A DNA stretch of 64,000 nt from Caulobacter sp. (GTDB lineage: Bacteria; Pseudomonadota; Alphaproteobacteria; Caulobacterales; Caulobacteraceae). Location: contig JAHBYC010000006.1 in NCBI GenBank assembly GCA_019636175.1, forward strand, positions 1-64,000, given 5' to 3'. Both the position numbers and the translations under genes were made by a program. Under the pieces are notes generated by a model. That model had not been told where the DNA came from. It made no database searches and was given only the letters and a program-made list of their open reading frames with translations. Positions 53,415 through 62,375 of this stretch are shown in pieces (positions within the stretch are counted from its first letter, which is position 1; every line of letters begins with the position of its first letter).

Positions 53415-54026
53415 GTGTCCAAGGACAAGGCCAAGGAAACCGAAGCCGCGACGGAAGACGCCGAGGGCGTCGACGGCGAGGCGGCTGCCGGCAAGAAGAA
53501 GCCGCCGCTGAAGATGCTGATCATCGCCGGCGCGGCGGCCGTTCTCGTGCTCGGCGGGGGCGGCGGGGCGGCCTTCATGTTCCTCAAGCCCAAACCCGAC
53601 GCCGCGCACGGTGAGGCCGCCGCGAAGGAAAAACCCAAGAAAAAGAAGAAGGAAGGCGGCGAGCACGGCGGCGGCGGCAAGGCCGAGCCGGGCGCCGCGA
53701 CCGTCAAGGAAGGGCCGGACGGGATCGTCTTCTACACCCTGCCTGACATCGTGGTGAACATGCAGACCGCGGACGGGCGGCCGACCTTCCTCAAGCTCAA
53801 GCTGACCCTTGAACTGCCCGACGAGGAGCTGGTCGACGAGCTGAACCCGGCGATGCCGCGGATGAACGACATGTTCCAGACCTTCCTGCGCGAGATGCGG
53901 CCGGAGGACCTTTCCGGCAGCCAGGGCAGCTATCAGCTGCGGATGGAAATTCTGCGCCGCGTAAACCTGCTGGTGGCGCCCTCGAAGGTAAATGCGGTGC
54001 TGATCGAGGAGATGCTGATCAACTAG
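53415..54026 (+). CDS. fliL: flagellar basal body-associated protein FliL
   Basis: A 203-aa protein with a cytoplasmic charged N-terminus, one membrane helix (about residues 34-56), a Lys/Glu-rich spacer and the FliL domain: FYTLPDIVVNMQTADGRPTF, LKLKLTLELPDEELVDELNP and LRMEILRRVNLLVAPSKVNA. It associates with stators around the motor. The start codon is GTG 53415. It is 27 bases ahead of fliM. Confidence 0.95.
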   Translation: MSKDKAKETEAATEDAEGVDGEAAAGKKKPPLKMLIIAGAAAVLVLGGGGGAAFMFLKPKPDAAHGEAAAKEKPKKKKKEGGEHGGGGKAEPGAATVKEGPDGIVFYTLPDIVVNMQTADGRPTFLKLKLTLELPDEELVDELNPAMPRMNDMFQTFLREMRPEDLSGSQGSYQLRMEILRRVNLLVAPSKVNAVLIEEMLIN

Positions 54027-54053
54027 GCCTCCGGCCCGGTTGCGCGATTGTCC

Positions 54054-55184
54054 ATGGCTGAAGACACCGAAGATCAGGACGCCCTGGCCCAGTGGGCCGC
54101 CAACAACGCCCCCGAAGAGGGCGGACCTGGCGCCATGCCCGACGCCGGGGTCGGCGAATGGGATGGAGGCGAGCCCGAGGCCGATGGCCTCATCGGGTCC
54201 GAACGCATCCTCAATCAGGACGAGATCGACAGTCTGCTGGGCTTCGATCTGTCGGACGACGAGGCCGGAGAGCGGACCGGCATCCGGGCGATCATCAACT
54301 CGGCGCTGGTTTCCTATGAGCGGCTGCCCATGCTGGAAATCGTCTTCGACCGCCTCGTGCGGTTGATGACCACCAGCCTGCGGAACTTCACCAGCGACAA
54401 CGTCGAGGTCAGCCTCGACAACATCAGCTCGATCCGGTTCGGCGACTACCTCAACTCCATTCCGCTGCCGGCCATCCTGTCGGTGTTCCGGGCGGAAGAG
54501 CTGGACAACTACGGCCTGCTGACGGTCGACTCCAACCTGATCTACTCCATCGTCGATGTGTTGCTGGGCGGCCGTCGCGGCACCGCGGCCATGCGCATCG
54601 AGGGCCGGCCCTACACCACCATCGAGCGGGTTCTGGTACAGCGGATGGTCGAGGTGGTGCTGCAGGACGCCAAGGCGGCGTTCGAGCCCCTGACTCCGGT
54701 CAATTTCGTTCTCGACCGCCTCGAGACCAACCCACGCTTCGCCGCCATCGCCCGGCCCGCCAACGCCGCGATCCTGGTCAAGCTGCGCATCGACATGGAA
54801 GACCGGGGCGGTCGCATCGAATTGCTGCTGCCCTACGCCACCCTCGAGCCGATCCGGAAGATGCTGCTGCAGCAGTTCATGGGCGAGAAGTTCGGCCGCG
54901 ACAACATCTGGGAAAGCCACCTGGCCACCGAACTCTGGACCACCCAGATGGAGGTCCGCGCCGTGCTCGATGAACAGCAGGCGCCGCTCAGCAAGGTGCT
55001 GTCGCTCAAGGTCGGCGACACCCTGATGCTCAACGCCACCGGCGACAGCCTGGTCGAGCTTCGGGCCGGGACCATTCCGTTGACGCGCGGCCGCATGGGT
55101 CGCCGCAACCACCATATCGCCGTGCGCTGCGAGGCGCCGCTGGATCCCGCCGCCAAACAGGCCGTGCAAAAGAGGCTGACATGA
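54054..55184 (+). CDS. fliM: flagellar motor switch protein FliM
   Basis: A 376-aa C-ring protein. An acidic N-terminus leads to the signature ILNQDEIDSLLGFDLSDDEA, then the middle domain (LPMLEIVFDRLVRLMTTSLR, PLPAILSVFRAEELDNYGLL, DVLLGGRRG) and a C-terminal SpoA domain (LSKVLSLKVGDTLMLNATGD). It links CheY-P binding to rotation switching. ATG 54054 was preferred over TTG 54048. Confidence 0.97.
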   Translation: MAEDTEDQDALAQWAANNAPEEGGPGAMPDAGVGEWDGGEPEADGLIGSERILNQDEIDSLLGFDLSDDEAGERTGIRAIINSALVSYERLPMLEIVFDRLVRLMTTSLRNFTSDNVEVSLDNISSIRFGDYLNSIPLPAILSVFRAEELDNYGLLTVDSNLIYSIVDVLLGGRRGTAAMRIEGRPYTTIERVLVQRMVEVVLQDAKAAFEPLTPVNFVLDRLETNPRFAAIARPANAAILVKLRIDMEDRGGRIELLLPYATLEPIRKMLLQQFMGEKFGRDNIWESHLATELWTTQMEVRAVLDEQQAPLSKVLSLKVGDTLMLNATGDSLVELRAGTIPLTRGRMGRRNHHIAVRCEAPLDPAAKQAVQKRLT

Positions 55185-55666
55185 GCATTGTCGCGCTTTC
55201 CATGAACATCCTGCTGGGTGTTCTGCTCATTGCCGCCATGGCTTTCGGCTGGCGTCTGGAACGACAGCTCAAGGCCCTCCGCGCCGGTCACGACAACTTC
55301 GCCAAGGCCGTCGGCGACCTCGACGCCGCCGCCCGGCGCGCGGAAGCGGGCCTCGCCGCGCTCCGCCTCGCCAGCGAGGAGGCCGAGGAAGGCCTCGCCG
55401 CCCGGATCGAGGCCGCCCGCGCCCTCAGCGAGCAGCTGGATCGACCGGTTTCCGACCGCTCGCGCCGGGGTCTGGCGGGCGCCGCCGCTCCCAGCCGTGA
55501 CGATGACTGGCTGGACCGTCCCCTGCCTCCGGCCCGGGAGCGCACCGCCCCGGTCCGGTCCGAGCCCCAGACCACCGCCCGCTCGCGGGCGCGCATCGAC
55601 GACGATCTGTTTGAACCCGAAATCGGCGCGGGCCGTCTGCGCGCCATTCCCGGAGGCCGCTCATGA
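55181..55666 (+). CDS. DUF6468-type bitopic membrane protein of the fliLM operon
   Basis: A 161-aa protein with one N-terminal membrane helix (about residues 4-24), a coiled-coil stretch (about 27-85, LKALRAGHDNFAKAVGDLDA) and a charged, Pro/Arg-rich tail. It overlaps fliM and the following gene by 4 bases each. Caulobacter PflI, a polar flagellar placement factor, is also a bitopic protein clustered with early flagellar genes; equivalence is possible but not shown. No enzymatic motif is seen. Confidence 0.7.
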   Translation: MSIVALSMNILLGVLLIAAMAFGWRLERQLKALRAGHDNFAKAVGDLDAAARRAEAGLAALRLASEEAEEGLAARIEAARALSEQLDRPVSDRSRRGLAGAAAPSRDDDWLDRPLPPARERTAPVRSEPQTTARSRARIDDDLFEPEIGAGRLRAIPGGRS

Positions 55667-56457
55667 GCCGCATTCCCCGCATTCTCCCCCTGGCCGGCGT
55701 CGCCGTCGCCGGGGTTCTGGCGATCAACGCCCTGGCCGGCGCGGACAGTGTTCCGCGCCTCTTCTCTGGCGCCAAGGCCTGGGCCGAGGGGACGGAAGGC
55801 AAGGCGCCGGAAGCCAAGAGCGACGCCGAGGCGGCCAAGGCCGCCAAGCCGGCCGCCGTCTGCGCTCCCACGGCCGCGGAGCTGGCCAAGGAGGCCGGTC
55901 TCTCGCCGTCGGAGCTGCAGGCGCTGCAGGACCTGGGCGCCCGACGGGGCCAGCTGGACGAGCGTGAGCAGGGCATGGACGTCCAGCTGCAGCTGATCGC
56001 CGCCGCCGAGGCCAAGCTGGACGCCAAGTTCAAGGCTCTGGACACCCTGAAGGGCGACATCAAGGGCCTGCTGGGCCAGGCCGACGCCCAGCAGGAGCAG
56101 GAAATCACCCGGCTGGTCGCGGTCTTCTCGGCGATGAAGCCCAAGGACGCCGCGGCCCAGATGCGGGTGCTCGATGACAGCGTCCGCCTGCCGATCGCCT
56201 CGCGTATGAAGGAACGCACCCTGGCGGCGATCCTGGCGCAGATGCCGCCGGCGGAGGCCAACAAGATCACCGAGGCCCTGGCGCGTCGGTTCACCGACAA
56301 CGCCGCGGTCCTGGCCGGCAGGAAGGCGCTTGAGCCGACCCCGCAGGAAGTCGCCGCGGCCGCCCCCGCGCCCACGACCGCCGGCGGCAAGCCGGCCGCC
56401 GCCGCGGCCCCCGGTGGCAAGGCCGCCGACGCCAAGCCGCAGACCAAGGGCGGCTAG
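55663..56457 (+). CDS. motE: MotE-like flagellar protein
   Basis: A 264-aa protein with an N-terminal membrane or signal segment (about residues 9-27), a coiled coil (about 100-150, DVQLQLIAAAEAKLDAKFKA) and the MgtE-N-like domain (LVAVFSAMKPKDAAAQMRVL, RTLAAILAQMPPAEANKITE). This layout matches MotE-family proteins clustered with motor genes, which chaperone periplasmic motor parts. A low-complexity Ala/Pro tail follows. It lies in a chain of overlapping genes after fliM. Confidence 0.75.
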   Translation: MSRIPRILPLAGVAVAGVLAINALAGADSVPRLFSGAKAWAEGTEGKAPEAKSDAEAAKAAKPAAVCAPTAAELAKEAGLSPSELQALQDLGARRGQLDEREQGMDVQLQLIAAAEAKLDAKFKALDTLKGDIKGLLGQADAQQEQEITRLVAVFSAMKPKDAAAQMRVLDDSVRLPIASRMKERTLAAILAQMPPAEANKITEALARRFTDNAAVLAGRKALEPTPQEVAAAAPAPTTAGGKPAAAAAPGGKAADAKPQTKGG

Positions 56458-59379
56458 ATGAGCCTTCGCCGGACACTCCGATCCGGCGTTGCGGCCGCCT
56501 GCATTCTGGGCGTCGCCGCGCCCGCCGGCTATGCCGCGCCGGCGGCCAGCAGCCGTTCGGCTCTGCAGGTCAAGTTCGCCGAGGCGGAGCAGTTCACGCG
56601 GCTGGAGTTCCACTGGTCCGGCGGGGCGGGACTGAAGACCCGCCGTGAGGGCCAGGCCCTGATCCTGCGGTTCAGCCGCGACGCGGATCCCGACATCGGC
56701 ATGCTTCGGGCCACGCCGCCCAGGTGGATCAGCAAGGTCGAGGCCCGCCACGTCGGCGGCGCTCTCGAACTGGTCCTCACCCTGGACGATGGGGCGGATG
56801 CCACCGTCGGCCAGGCGGACGGCGCCGCCTACGTCAACATCTCGGCGAAAAAGGCCGCCCCCGCCGCGCCGCCGGAACCGCCGGCGCCGACGGAGGTCGC
56901 GACCACCACGGCGCCGCCGCGCGCCAATCCCACACCGGCCAACGGCCTTGTTCCGGTGTCGATCAAGCAGGCCGCCAGCGAGACCCGGCTGAGCTTCGAC
57001 TGGAAGGCTCCCCTGGGCGCGGCGGTCTTCCGCCGTGGCGAGGCGCTGTGGATCGTCTTCGACGCCCCTGGCCGCCTGGATGTCGGCAAGCTGCCGGCCA
57101 ATAACAATCGCTACCGCCGTCTGCAGGCCCTGAACGGCAAGGACTACGCCGCCCTGCGGCTGGTCGTGGCGCGGGATGCGCCCGTCTCCGTGGTCGGGGA
57201 GGGCGCGCGCTGGACGGTGGTTCTGGGCGGCGGGGCCCCGGCCTCGCGGGATTCCGCCGGTGGCGTGATCAAGGTGTCCCGCGACGCGGAGTCTGCGGGC
57301 GCCGCGCTCAGCGCCGCGATGGCCGGCGCGGGCCGTCCGGTGTGGATCGATGACCCCGTGGTCGGCGACCGGCTGGGTGTCGTGCCGGCGCTGGCCCCCG
57401 CCAAGGGCCTCTCCGCGCGCCGCGACTATGTCGATCTTGCGATGCTGCCGACGATCCATGGTCTGGCTATCGAAAGCTATGCGCCCGGCCTGTCGATGGC
57501 GGTCAACGGCGACCTTGTCACGGTCGGCAAGGCCGACGGCCTGACCCTGTCGCCGGGTTGGCTGGCCGACGCCGGCCAGGAGGCCGAGGCCGCCGACGCC
57601 CCCGCCAAGGCCTCGATGCCGTCGTTGATCGGCGAGGACTGGGGCAAGGTCGGCAAGGGCGGCTTCATGGCCCGCTATGACGCCCTGCTGGCGGCGGCGT
57701 CCGCCGAGGAGGCCAAGGGGGATGCGGCCCCGACCGATGCGCGAATGGCGCTGGCCCGGTTCCTGGTCGGCTCGGAACTGTCCTACGAAGCCATCGGCAT
57801 GCTCAACGCCACGGGTCGCGCGCGCGAGACCCTGATGGGCGATGCCGAGTTCCGCGGCCTGCGCGGCATTTCCCGGGTGATGGCGGGGCGGCTGAAAGAG
57901 GCTGACAGCGACCTCTCCGTGGGCGTGCTGGCGGACGATCCTTCCAGCGCCGCCTGGCGCGGCTACATCTCCTCGCGTCAGGGTCAATGGGCCGACGCCC
58001 GCGCCAAGTTCGCCCAGGCCGCGCAGGCCATGGCGCTGTTCCCGCCGGTCTGGCGGGCCCGGTTCGAACGGGCCGACGCCGAGGCGGCGATCGCGCTGGG
58101 CGATCTGGCGGGGGCCGAAAGCTGCATGCGCCGGGCCAGCATCGCCGGCCTCCCCGCGGCGGAGGAAATGGCCAACCGCCTGACCGAGGCCAAGCTGCTC
58201 GAAGCCCGGGGCCAGAAGGACAAGGCCCTGGCCATCTATGAGCAGATCGCCAAGGCGCCGCTTGAGCAGTACTCGACGCCCGCCATGCTGCACGCCACCC
58301 AGATCCGTCTGGAGCAGGGCAAGATCACCCCTGTCGAGGCGGCGCGAATCTTCGACGGCCTGCGGTACCGCTGGCGCGGAGACGCCACCGAACTGGAGAC
58401 CGTGCGGTTGCTCGGCAAGCTCTATCTGAGTCAGGGCCGCTATCGCGAAGCGCTGGAGGCCCTCCGCTCGGCGGGCACGCGGATGCCCGACCTGCCTGTG
58501 GCCCTGGACCTGCAGAACGACCTTTCGGCGGCCTTCCGCAGCCTGTTCCTCGACGGACTGGCGGATGGCCTTGAGCCGATCCAGGCGCTTGGCCTGTTCA
58601 ACGACTTCAAGGACCTGATCCCCATCGGCGCCGATGGCGACATGATGGCGCGCAAGATGGTGCGGCGCCTGGTCGACGTCGATCTGCTGGACCAGGCCGC
58701 CACCATCCTGAAATGGCAGGTGGACAACCGTCTCGACGGCGTCGCCAAGGCCCAGGTGGCGACCGATCTGGCCCTGATCTATCTGATGAACCGTCAACCG
58801 GAGCAGGCCCTGGCGGCCATCAACGGCTCCCGGACGACGGTGCTGCCCAGCGCCCTGAACGCCGACCGACGGGTGATCACCGCCCGGGCCCTGATGGGGG
58901 TCGGACGGCTCGACGCGGCCCTGGAAGTAATCGAGGCCGATAGCTCCCCCGAGGCGCTGGACGTGCGCTCGGAGATCGCCTGGAAGGGTCGCAGCTGGCC
59001 GCTGGCCGGCGAGCTCTACGAAAAGGGTCTGGGCGAGCGCTGGAAAAGCCCGCTGCCGCTGCGGCCCGACGAGGAAGGCCGGCTGCTGCGGGCGGGTGTC
59101 GCCTACAGTCTGGCCGGCGACGAGACCAGCCTGACCCGGATGCGCGACCGCTACGAGCCGCTGTTCGAGGCCGGGCGCAATCCGGAGGCGCTGAAGGTGG
59201 CCTTCTCGTCCATGGACGGCGGGCGTCTGACCACCACCGACTTCGGCCGCTCCGTGGCCGAGACCGAGGCCTTCAACGGCTGGGTGGCGCGGATGAAGAC
59301 CAAGTTCCGCGACGCTCCGGCGACCACCGGCAAGACGACCCGTCAGGCGGAAGCCAAGCCCGCGACCAAGGCCGGCTGA
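56458..59379 (+). CDS. large exported TPR protein of the fliLM operon
   Basis: A 973-aa protein with a signal peptide (residues 1-27). Residues about 35-125 form a beta-rich AMIN-like region (LQVKFAEAEQFTRLEFHW, WISKVEARHVGGALELVLTL), with a second similar one near 160-260. From about residue 400 to 930 it consists of helical TPR-like repeats (AMALFPPVWRARFERADAEA, LAIYEQIAKAPLEQYSTPAM, LIYLMNRQPEQALAAINGSR). It starts directly after the previous stop. A structural role at the motor or peptidoglycan is inferred from domains and operon position. Confidence 0.72.
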   Translation: MSLRRTLRSGVAAACILGVAAPAGYAAPAASSRSALQVKFAEAEQFTRLEFHWSGGAGLKTRREGQALILRFSRDADPDIGMLRATPPRWISKVEARHVGGALELVLTLDDGADATVGQADGAAYVNISAKKAAPAAPPEPPAPTEVATTTAPPRANPTPANGLVPVSIKQAASETRLSFDWKAPLGAAVFRRGEALWIVFDAPGRLDVGKLPANNNRYRRLQALNGKDYAALRLVVARDAPVSVVGEGARWTVVLGGGAPASRDSAGGVIKVSRDAESAGAALSAAMAGAGRPVWIDDPVVGDRLGVVPALAPAKGLSARRDYVDLAMLPTIHGLAIESYAPGLSMAVNGDLVTVGKADGLTLSPGWLADAGQEAEAADAPAKASMPSLIGEDWGKVGKGGFMARYDALLAAASAEEAKGDAAPTDARMALARFLVGSELSYEAIGMLNATGRARETLMGDAEFRGLRGISRVMAGRLKEADSDLSVGVLADDPSSAAWRGYISSRQGQWADARAKFAQAAQAMALFPPVWRARFERADAEAAIALGDLAGAESCMRRASIAGLPAAEEMANRLTEAKLLEARGQKDKALAIYEQIAKAPLEQYSTPAMLHATQIRLEQGKITPVEAARIFDGLRYRWRGDATELETVRLLGKLYLSQGRYREALEALRSAGTRMPDLPVALDLQNDLSAAFRSLFLDGLADGLEPIQALGLFNDFKDLIPIGADGDMMARKMVRRLVDVDLLDQAATILKWQVDNRLDGVAKAQVATDLALIYLMNRQPEQALAAINGSRTTVLPSALNADRRVITARALMGVGRLDAALEVIEADSSPEALDVRSEIAWKGRSWPLAGELYEKGLGERWKSPLPLRPDEEGRLLRAGVAYSLAGDETSLTRMRDRYEPLFEAGRNPEALKVAFSSMDGGRLTTTDFGRSVAETEAFNGWVARMKTKFRDAPATTGKTTRQAEAKPATKAG

Positions 59380-59409
59380 CGGCGCTGGCCGAACCGGCAA
59401 GGCAACCGG

Positions 59410-60168
59410 TCAGCCGGGAACGAAGCTTTCCACGAGACTGCCCGCGACAAGCCGCCAGCCATCCACCAGCACAAAGAAGATCAGCTTGAACGGCAGGCTG
59501 ATGACGACCGGCGGCAGCATCATCATCCCCATGCTCATCAGCACGCTGGCCACCACAAGGTCGATGACCAGGAAGGGCACGAACAGCAGAAAGCCGATCT
59601 CGAAAGCCCGCTTGAGCTCGCTGATCATGAAGGCCGGCGTGACGACCCGCAGCGGCGTGTCCTGCAGGGTGGCGGGCTTGGAAATCTTCGACAGGCGGAC
59701 GAACAGGGCCAGGTCGTCGCGATCCACCTGGCTGAGCATGAAGGTCTTCACCGGCGAGGACGCCGCATCGAAGGCCTGGGGCAGCTCCATCTGTTGATTG
59801 AGCAGCGGGCGGACCCCTTCGTCGTAGGACTTCTGGAAGGTCGGGGCCATGACGATGGCGGTCAGGAACAGGGCCAGGCTGATCAGGACCGCGTTCGGCG
59901 GGCTCTGCTGAAGGCCAAGCGCGGTGCGGAGCAGGCCCAGGACCACCACGATCCGCACGAAGCTGGTGGTCATGATGACGATCGACGGGGCCAGCGACAG
60001 CACCGTCATCAGGCCGATCAGCTGCACGACCCGCTCGGTCAGGCCGGCGCCGGTGCCCAGGTCGATGTTGACGGCCTGCGCCGCCGCCACGCCGGGCAGG
60101 GCCAGGGCGGCGGTGAGAACCAGTCCCAGCGTCAGCGGCAGCCGCGCGCCAGTGAGGGCGATCTTCAT
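59410..60168 (-). CDS. fliP: flagellar type III export protein FliP
   Basis: A 252-aa membrane protein with a cleavable signal peptide and four helices. Motifs: LSLAPSIVIMTTSFVRIVVV, LGLLRTALGLQQSPPNAVLI, FMISELKRAFEIGFLLFVPF and LVVASVLMSMGMMMLPPVVI. It forms the core of the export gate with FliQ and FliR. Start 60168 overlaps the fliO stop by 4 bases. It is convergent with the TPR gene, 30 bases apart. Confidence 0.96.
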   Translation of the reverse strand: MKIALTGARLPLTLGLVLTAALALPGVAAAQAVNIDLGTGAGLTERVVQLIGLMTVLSLAPSIVIMTTSFVRIVVVLGLLRTALGLQQSPPNAVLISLALFLTAIVMAPTFQKSYDEGVRPLLNQQMELPQAFDAASSPVKTFMLSQVDRDDLALFVRLSKISKPATLQDTPLRVVTPAFMISELKRAFEIGFLLFVPFLVIDLVVASVLMSMGMMMLPPVVISLPFKLIFFVLVDGWRLVAGSLVESFVPG

Positions 60169-60476
60169 TGGGCGATCTCCTTGGCGGGGGTCTTTCGCGC
60201 GCGGGCCGGGGCGGGGGGCTTCAGGGTTTCCAGCATGCGTCCCTCGCCGATCAGGATCAGCCGCTCCTCGCCGTCGAGACGGACCAGAACGAGGCGGCGG
60301 GTCGGGTCCAGCACCAGGGTCTCCAGCAGCGCCAGCCTGCGTTCCTTCGCCGGGCCCTGGAAGCGGGCGATGACATCGGGTCCGAACCGCCGCAGTCCGA
60401 CCGCGGTCAGGCCGATCAGGCCCAGGGTCACCGCCAGGGCGGCGATCGCCTGAAGTATCTGGAGCAGGGTGGCCAT
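60165..60476 (-). CDS. fliO: flagellar biosynthesis protein FliO
   Basis: A 103-aa protein with one N-terminal membrane helix (about residues 4-27) and the FliO core RRLALLETLVLDPTRRLVLV then RLDGEERLILIG. It aids FliP assembly. It is coupled to fliP and divergent from flgB across an 84-base gap that holds a CtrA box. Confidence 0.9.
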   Translation of the reverse strand: MATLLQILQAIAALAVTLGLIGLTAVGLRRFGPDVIARFQGPAKERRLALLETLVLDPTRRLVLVRLDGEERLILIGEGRMLETLKPPAPARARKTPAKEIAQ

Positions 60477-60521
60477 GGGTGTGCGGAACTCTGGGAACCA
60501 CCCCCAGATGGCCTGTAAAAC

Positions 60522-60537
60522 TTAAGGGCCGATTAAC
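60522..60537. promoter_or_regulatory. CtrA box between fliOP and flgBC-fliE
   Basis: TTAA-GGGCCGA-TTAAC is an exact TTAA-N7-TTAAC CtrA site. It lies 46 bases from fliO and 24 from flgB, so it could control both early operons. CtrA directly drives class II flagellar operons in Caulobacter. Confidence 0.7.
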
Positions 60538-60560
60538 CCTGTTTCTTCATGGTTGGCGCC

Positions 60561-61010
60561 ATGAACATCGGCGACATCCCGCTCTTCTCGATGCTTCGCA
60601 ACCGCCTCGGATACCTCTCCGAGCGGCAGAACGTGATCGCCGAGAATATCGCCAACGCCGACACCCCGGGCTTCATCGCCCGGGACATGAAACCCTTCAG
60701 CTTCGAGGAGACCCTGCGGGGGCAGGGAGGCCAGATGGGTGGGTCGGCGACCACCCTGGCCATGAGCCAGCCGGTGATGACCCAGGCCGGCCACATGACC
60801 GGAACCTCGCGCAAGGCCGGGGGCGTGCAGAGCTACGGCAAGGCGGTGAAGAGCCGGGATTCGGAAACCACGCTCGACGGCAACGGCGTGGTGCTCGAGG
60901 ACCAGATGATCAAGATGACCGAGACGCGGATGGAATATGACGCGGCGATCGGCTTCTACCAGAAATCCATGGCCCTGCTGCGCATGGCCGCCCGGCCGCC
61001 CGGCCGATAG
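60561..61010 (+). CDS. flgB: flagellar proximal rod protein FlgB
   Basis: A 149-aa rod protein: MNIGDIPLFSMLRNRLGYLS, ERQNVIAENIANADTPGF, DMKPFSFEE, and the C-terminal MIKMTETRMEYDAAIGFYQK. I preferred ATG 60561 to ATG 60549; neither has a good ribosome binding site, which with the nearby promoter may mean a short leader. It is followed by flgC after 13 bases. Confidence 0.95.
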   Translation: MNIGDIPLFSMLRNRLGYLSERQNVIAENIANADTPGFIARDMKPFSFEETLRGQGGQMGGSATTLAMSQPVMTQAGHMTGTSRKAGGVQSYGKAVKSRDSETTLDGNGVVLEDQMIKMTETRMEYDAAIGFYQKSMALLRMAARPPGR

Positions 61011-61023
61011 GGGGAGGCGCTAG

Positions 61024-61443
61024 ATGCCCGATATCCCGTCCCAGCCCAATCTGACCATGCGGATCGCGACCTCCGGCCTGCGGGCGCAGCAGGCGCGGAT
61101 GCGGGTCATCGCCGAAAACATGGCCAACGCCAATTCCACCGCCCGCACCCCGGACGGCGACCCCTACCGGCGGCAGGTCTCGGTATTCCAGCCCAAGGCC
61201 ATCGATGGTGGCCAGGGCGTTCAGCTGGCGCGGATCGAGCCCGACAGCCGCGATTTCAAGATGACCTACGACCCGGGCCACCCGGCGGCCAATGCCGATG
61301 GCTACGTCAAGACGCCCAATGTGGATCCGCTGATCGAGGCCCTCGACCTGCGGGAGGCGCAGCGGGCCTACGAGGCCAATCTCAACGTCATCGAGACGGC
61401 GCGGTCGATGGAGATGCGCACCCTCGAACTGCTCAAGAAATAG
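61024..61443 (+). CDS. flgC: flagellar proximal rod protein FlgC
   Basis: A 139-aa rod protein: LTMRIATSGLRAQQARMRVI, AENMANANSTARTPDGDPYR, and GYVKTPNVDPLIEALDLREA followed by QRAYEANLNVIETARSMEMR. It belongs to the proximal rod with FlgB and FlgF. A strong GGGGGAGG precedes the ATG. It is followed by fliE after 10 bases. Confidence 0.97.
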   Translation: MPDIPSQPNLTMRIATSGLRAQQARMRVIAENMANANSTARTPDGDPYRRQVSVFQPKAIDGGQGVQLARIEPDSRDFKMTYDPGHPAANADGYVKTPNVDPLIEALDLREAQRAYEANLNVIETARSMEMRTLELLKK

Positions 61444-61453
61444 GGGCTGAGGC

Positions 61454-61759
61454 ATGATTACCCCGCTTGCCGCCGCCAAGGCCTACGCCGCCACCCAGGG
61501 CGCCGGCGGCGTGCCCGGAAACGATGCGTCCGCCATTGGCGGTCCCAGCTTCGGCGACCTTCTGAAGAACGTCCTTGGCGACGCCGTGCAGACCTCGAAG
61601 GCGGCCGAGAGCCAGATGGCGGCCCATGTCGCCGGCAAGTCCGAACTGATCGACGTGGTCACGGCCATCTCCTCGGCCGAGGCCAGCCTGGAGACGGTCA
61701 TGGCCGTCCGCGACCAAGTGATCAGCGCCTATCAGGAAATCATGCGGATGCCGATCTGA
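61454..61759 (+). CDS. fliE: flagellar hook-basal body complex protein FliE
   Basis: A 101-aa Fli[41 protein letters not shown] and [20 protein letters not shown], the C-terminal signature of the family. It joins the MS-ring and export gate to the rod. It closes the flgB-flgC-fliE operon; fliQ and fliR do not follow in this window. Confidence 0.96.
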   Translation: MITPLAAAKAYAATQGAGGVPGNDASAIGGPSFGDLLKNVLGDAVQTSKAAESQMAAHVAGKSELIDVVTAISSAEASLETVMAVRDQVISAYQEIMRMPI

Positions 61760-61892
61760 CGCCATTTTCCGGCGTCTTGTGCATGAACGACACATAACGA
61801 CCGGCTCAGGTCCGCTTCAGGCGGCGGGAGCTAAAACCCTCCTCATGGTGTTCATCCGGTTCGGGTGGACGAAAGCCAAGAGGAGTTGAACC

Positions 61893-62309
61893 ATGAAAAA
61901 GCTGATTATCGCCGCTACGGCCACCGCCGCTCTGATGGCCGCCATGCCCGCCGCCGCCCAGACCTATGGCCATAGCCGGGACGGCTATCGTGGCGACCGC
62001 GCCGCCCAGGTCTACCGTGGTGGTCCCGCCGCCCGCGCCGAACGCCGTGACGACCGTCGCGACTTCAGGCAGCTGCGCCGGATCAATGAGCGTCAGGCCC
62101 AGATCGCCTATCGCATCGATGTCGGCCTGCGCCAGCGCGCCCTGAGCTACCAGGAAGCCCGCATCCTGCGGACCAAGCTGGCCCAGATCGAGCGTCTGGA
62201 ACGTCGCTACGCCCGTTCCAACCGTGACCTGACCAACGCCGAGGCCCGGAACCTCAACATCCGCCTCGACCAACTGAACCACGAGCTTCGCTATCGTCTC
62301 CGCGCGTAA
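61893..62309 (+). CDS. small periplasmic Arg-rich helical protein
   Basis: A 138-aa protein with a signal peptide (MKKLIIAATATAALMAAMPA, ending AAAQ). The mature part is very basic and helical (AERRDDRRDFRQLRRINERQ, YRIDVGLRQRALSYQEARIL, RTKLAQIERLERRYARSNRD). A clear AGAGGAG ribosome binding site and a strong terminator make it a single-gene unit. The repeated heptad-like spacing suggests a coiled coil. No function is recognised. Confidence 0.75.
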   Translation: MKKLIIAATATAALMAAMPAAAQTYGHSRDGYRGDRAAQVYRGGPAARAERRDDRRDFRQLRRINERQAQIAYRIDVGLRQRALSYQEARILRTKLAQIERLERRYARSNRDLTNAEARNLNIRLDQLNHELRYRLRA

Positions 62310-62334
62310 CTGCTGAGGCGACAGTCTGAAGGAA

Positions 62335-62363
62335 GGGGGCGGCCTCCGGGCCGCCCCCTTTTT
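62335..62363 (+). terminator. rho-independent terminator
   Basis: A perfect 10-bp stem GGGGGCGGCC-TCCG-GGCCGCCCCC followed by TTTTT, 26 bases after the stop codon of the small periplasmic protein gene. It also stands at the 3' end of the convergent xthA gene. Confidence 0.92.
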
Positions 62364-62375
62364 CGTGTCCGGACT

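Noticed and set aside
55288..59400. A 1370-codon antisense frame opposite the MotE-like and TPR genes
   Set aside because: Arg/Gly-rich shadow with no domain character; the plus-strand genes have signal peptides, overlaps and family motifs.
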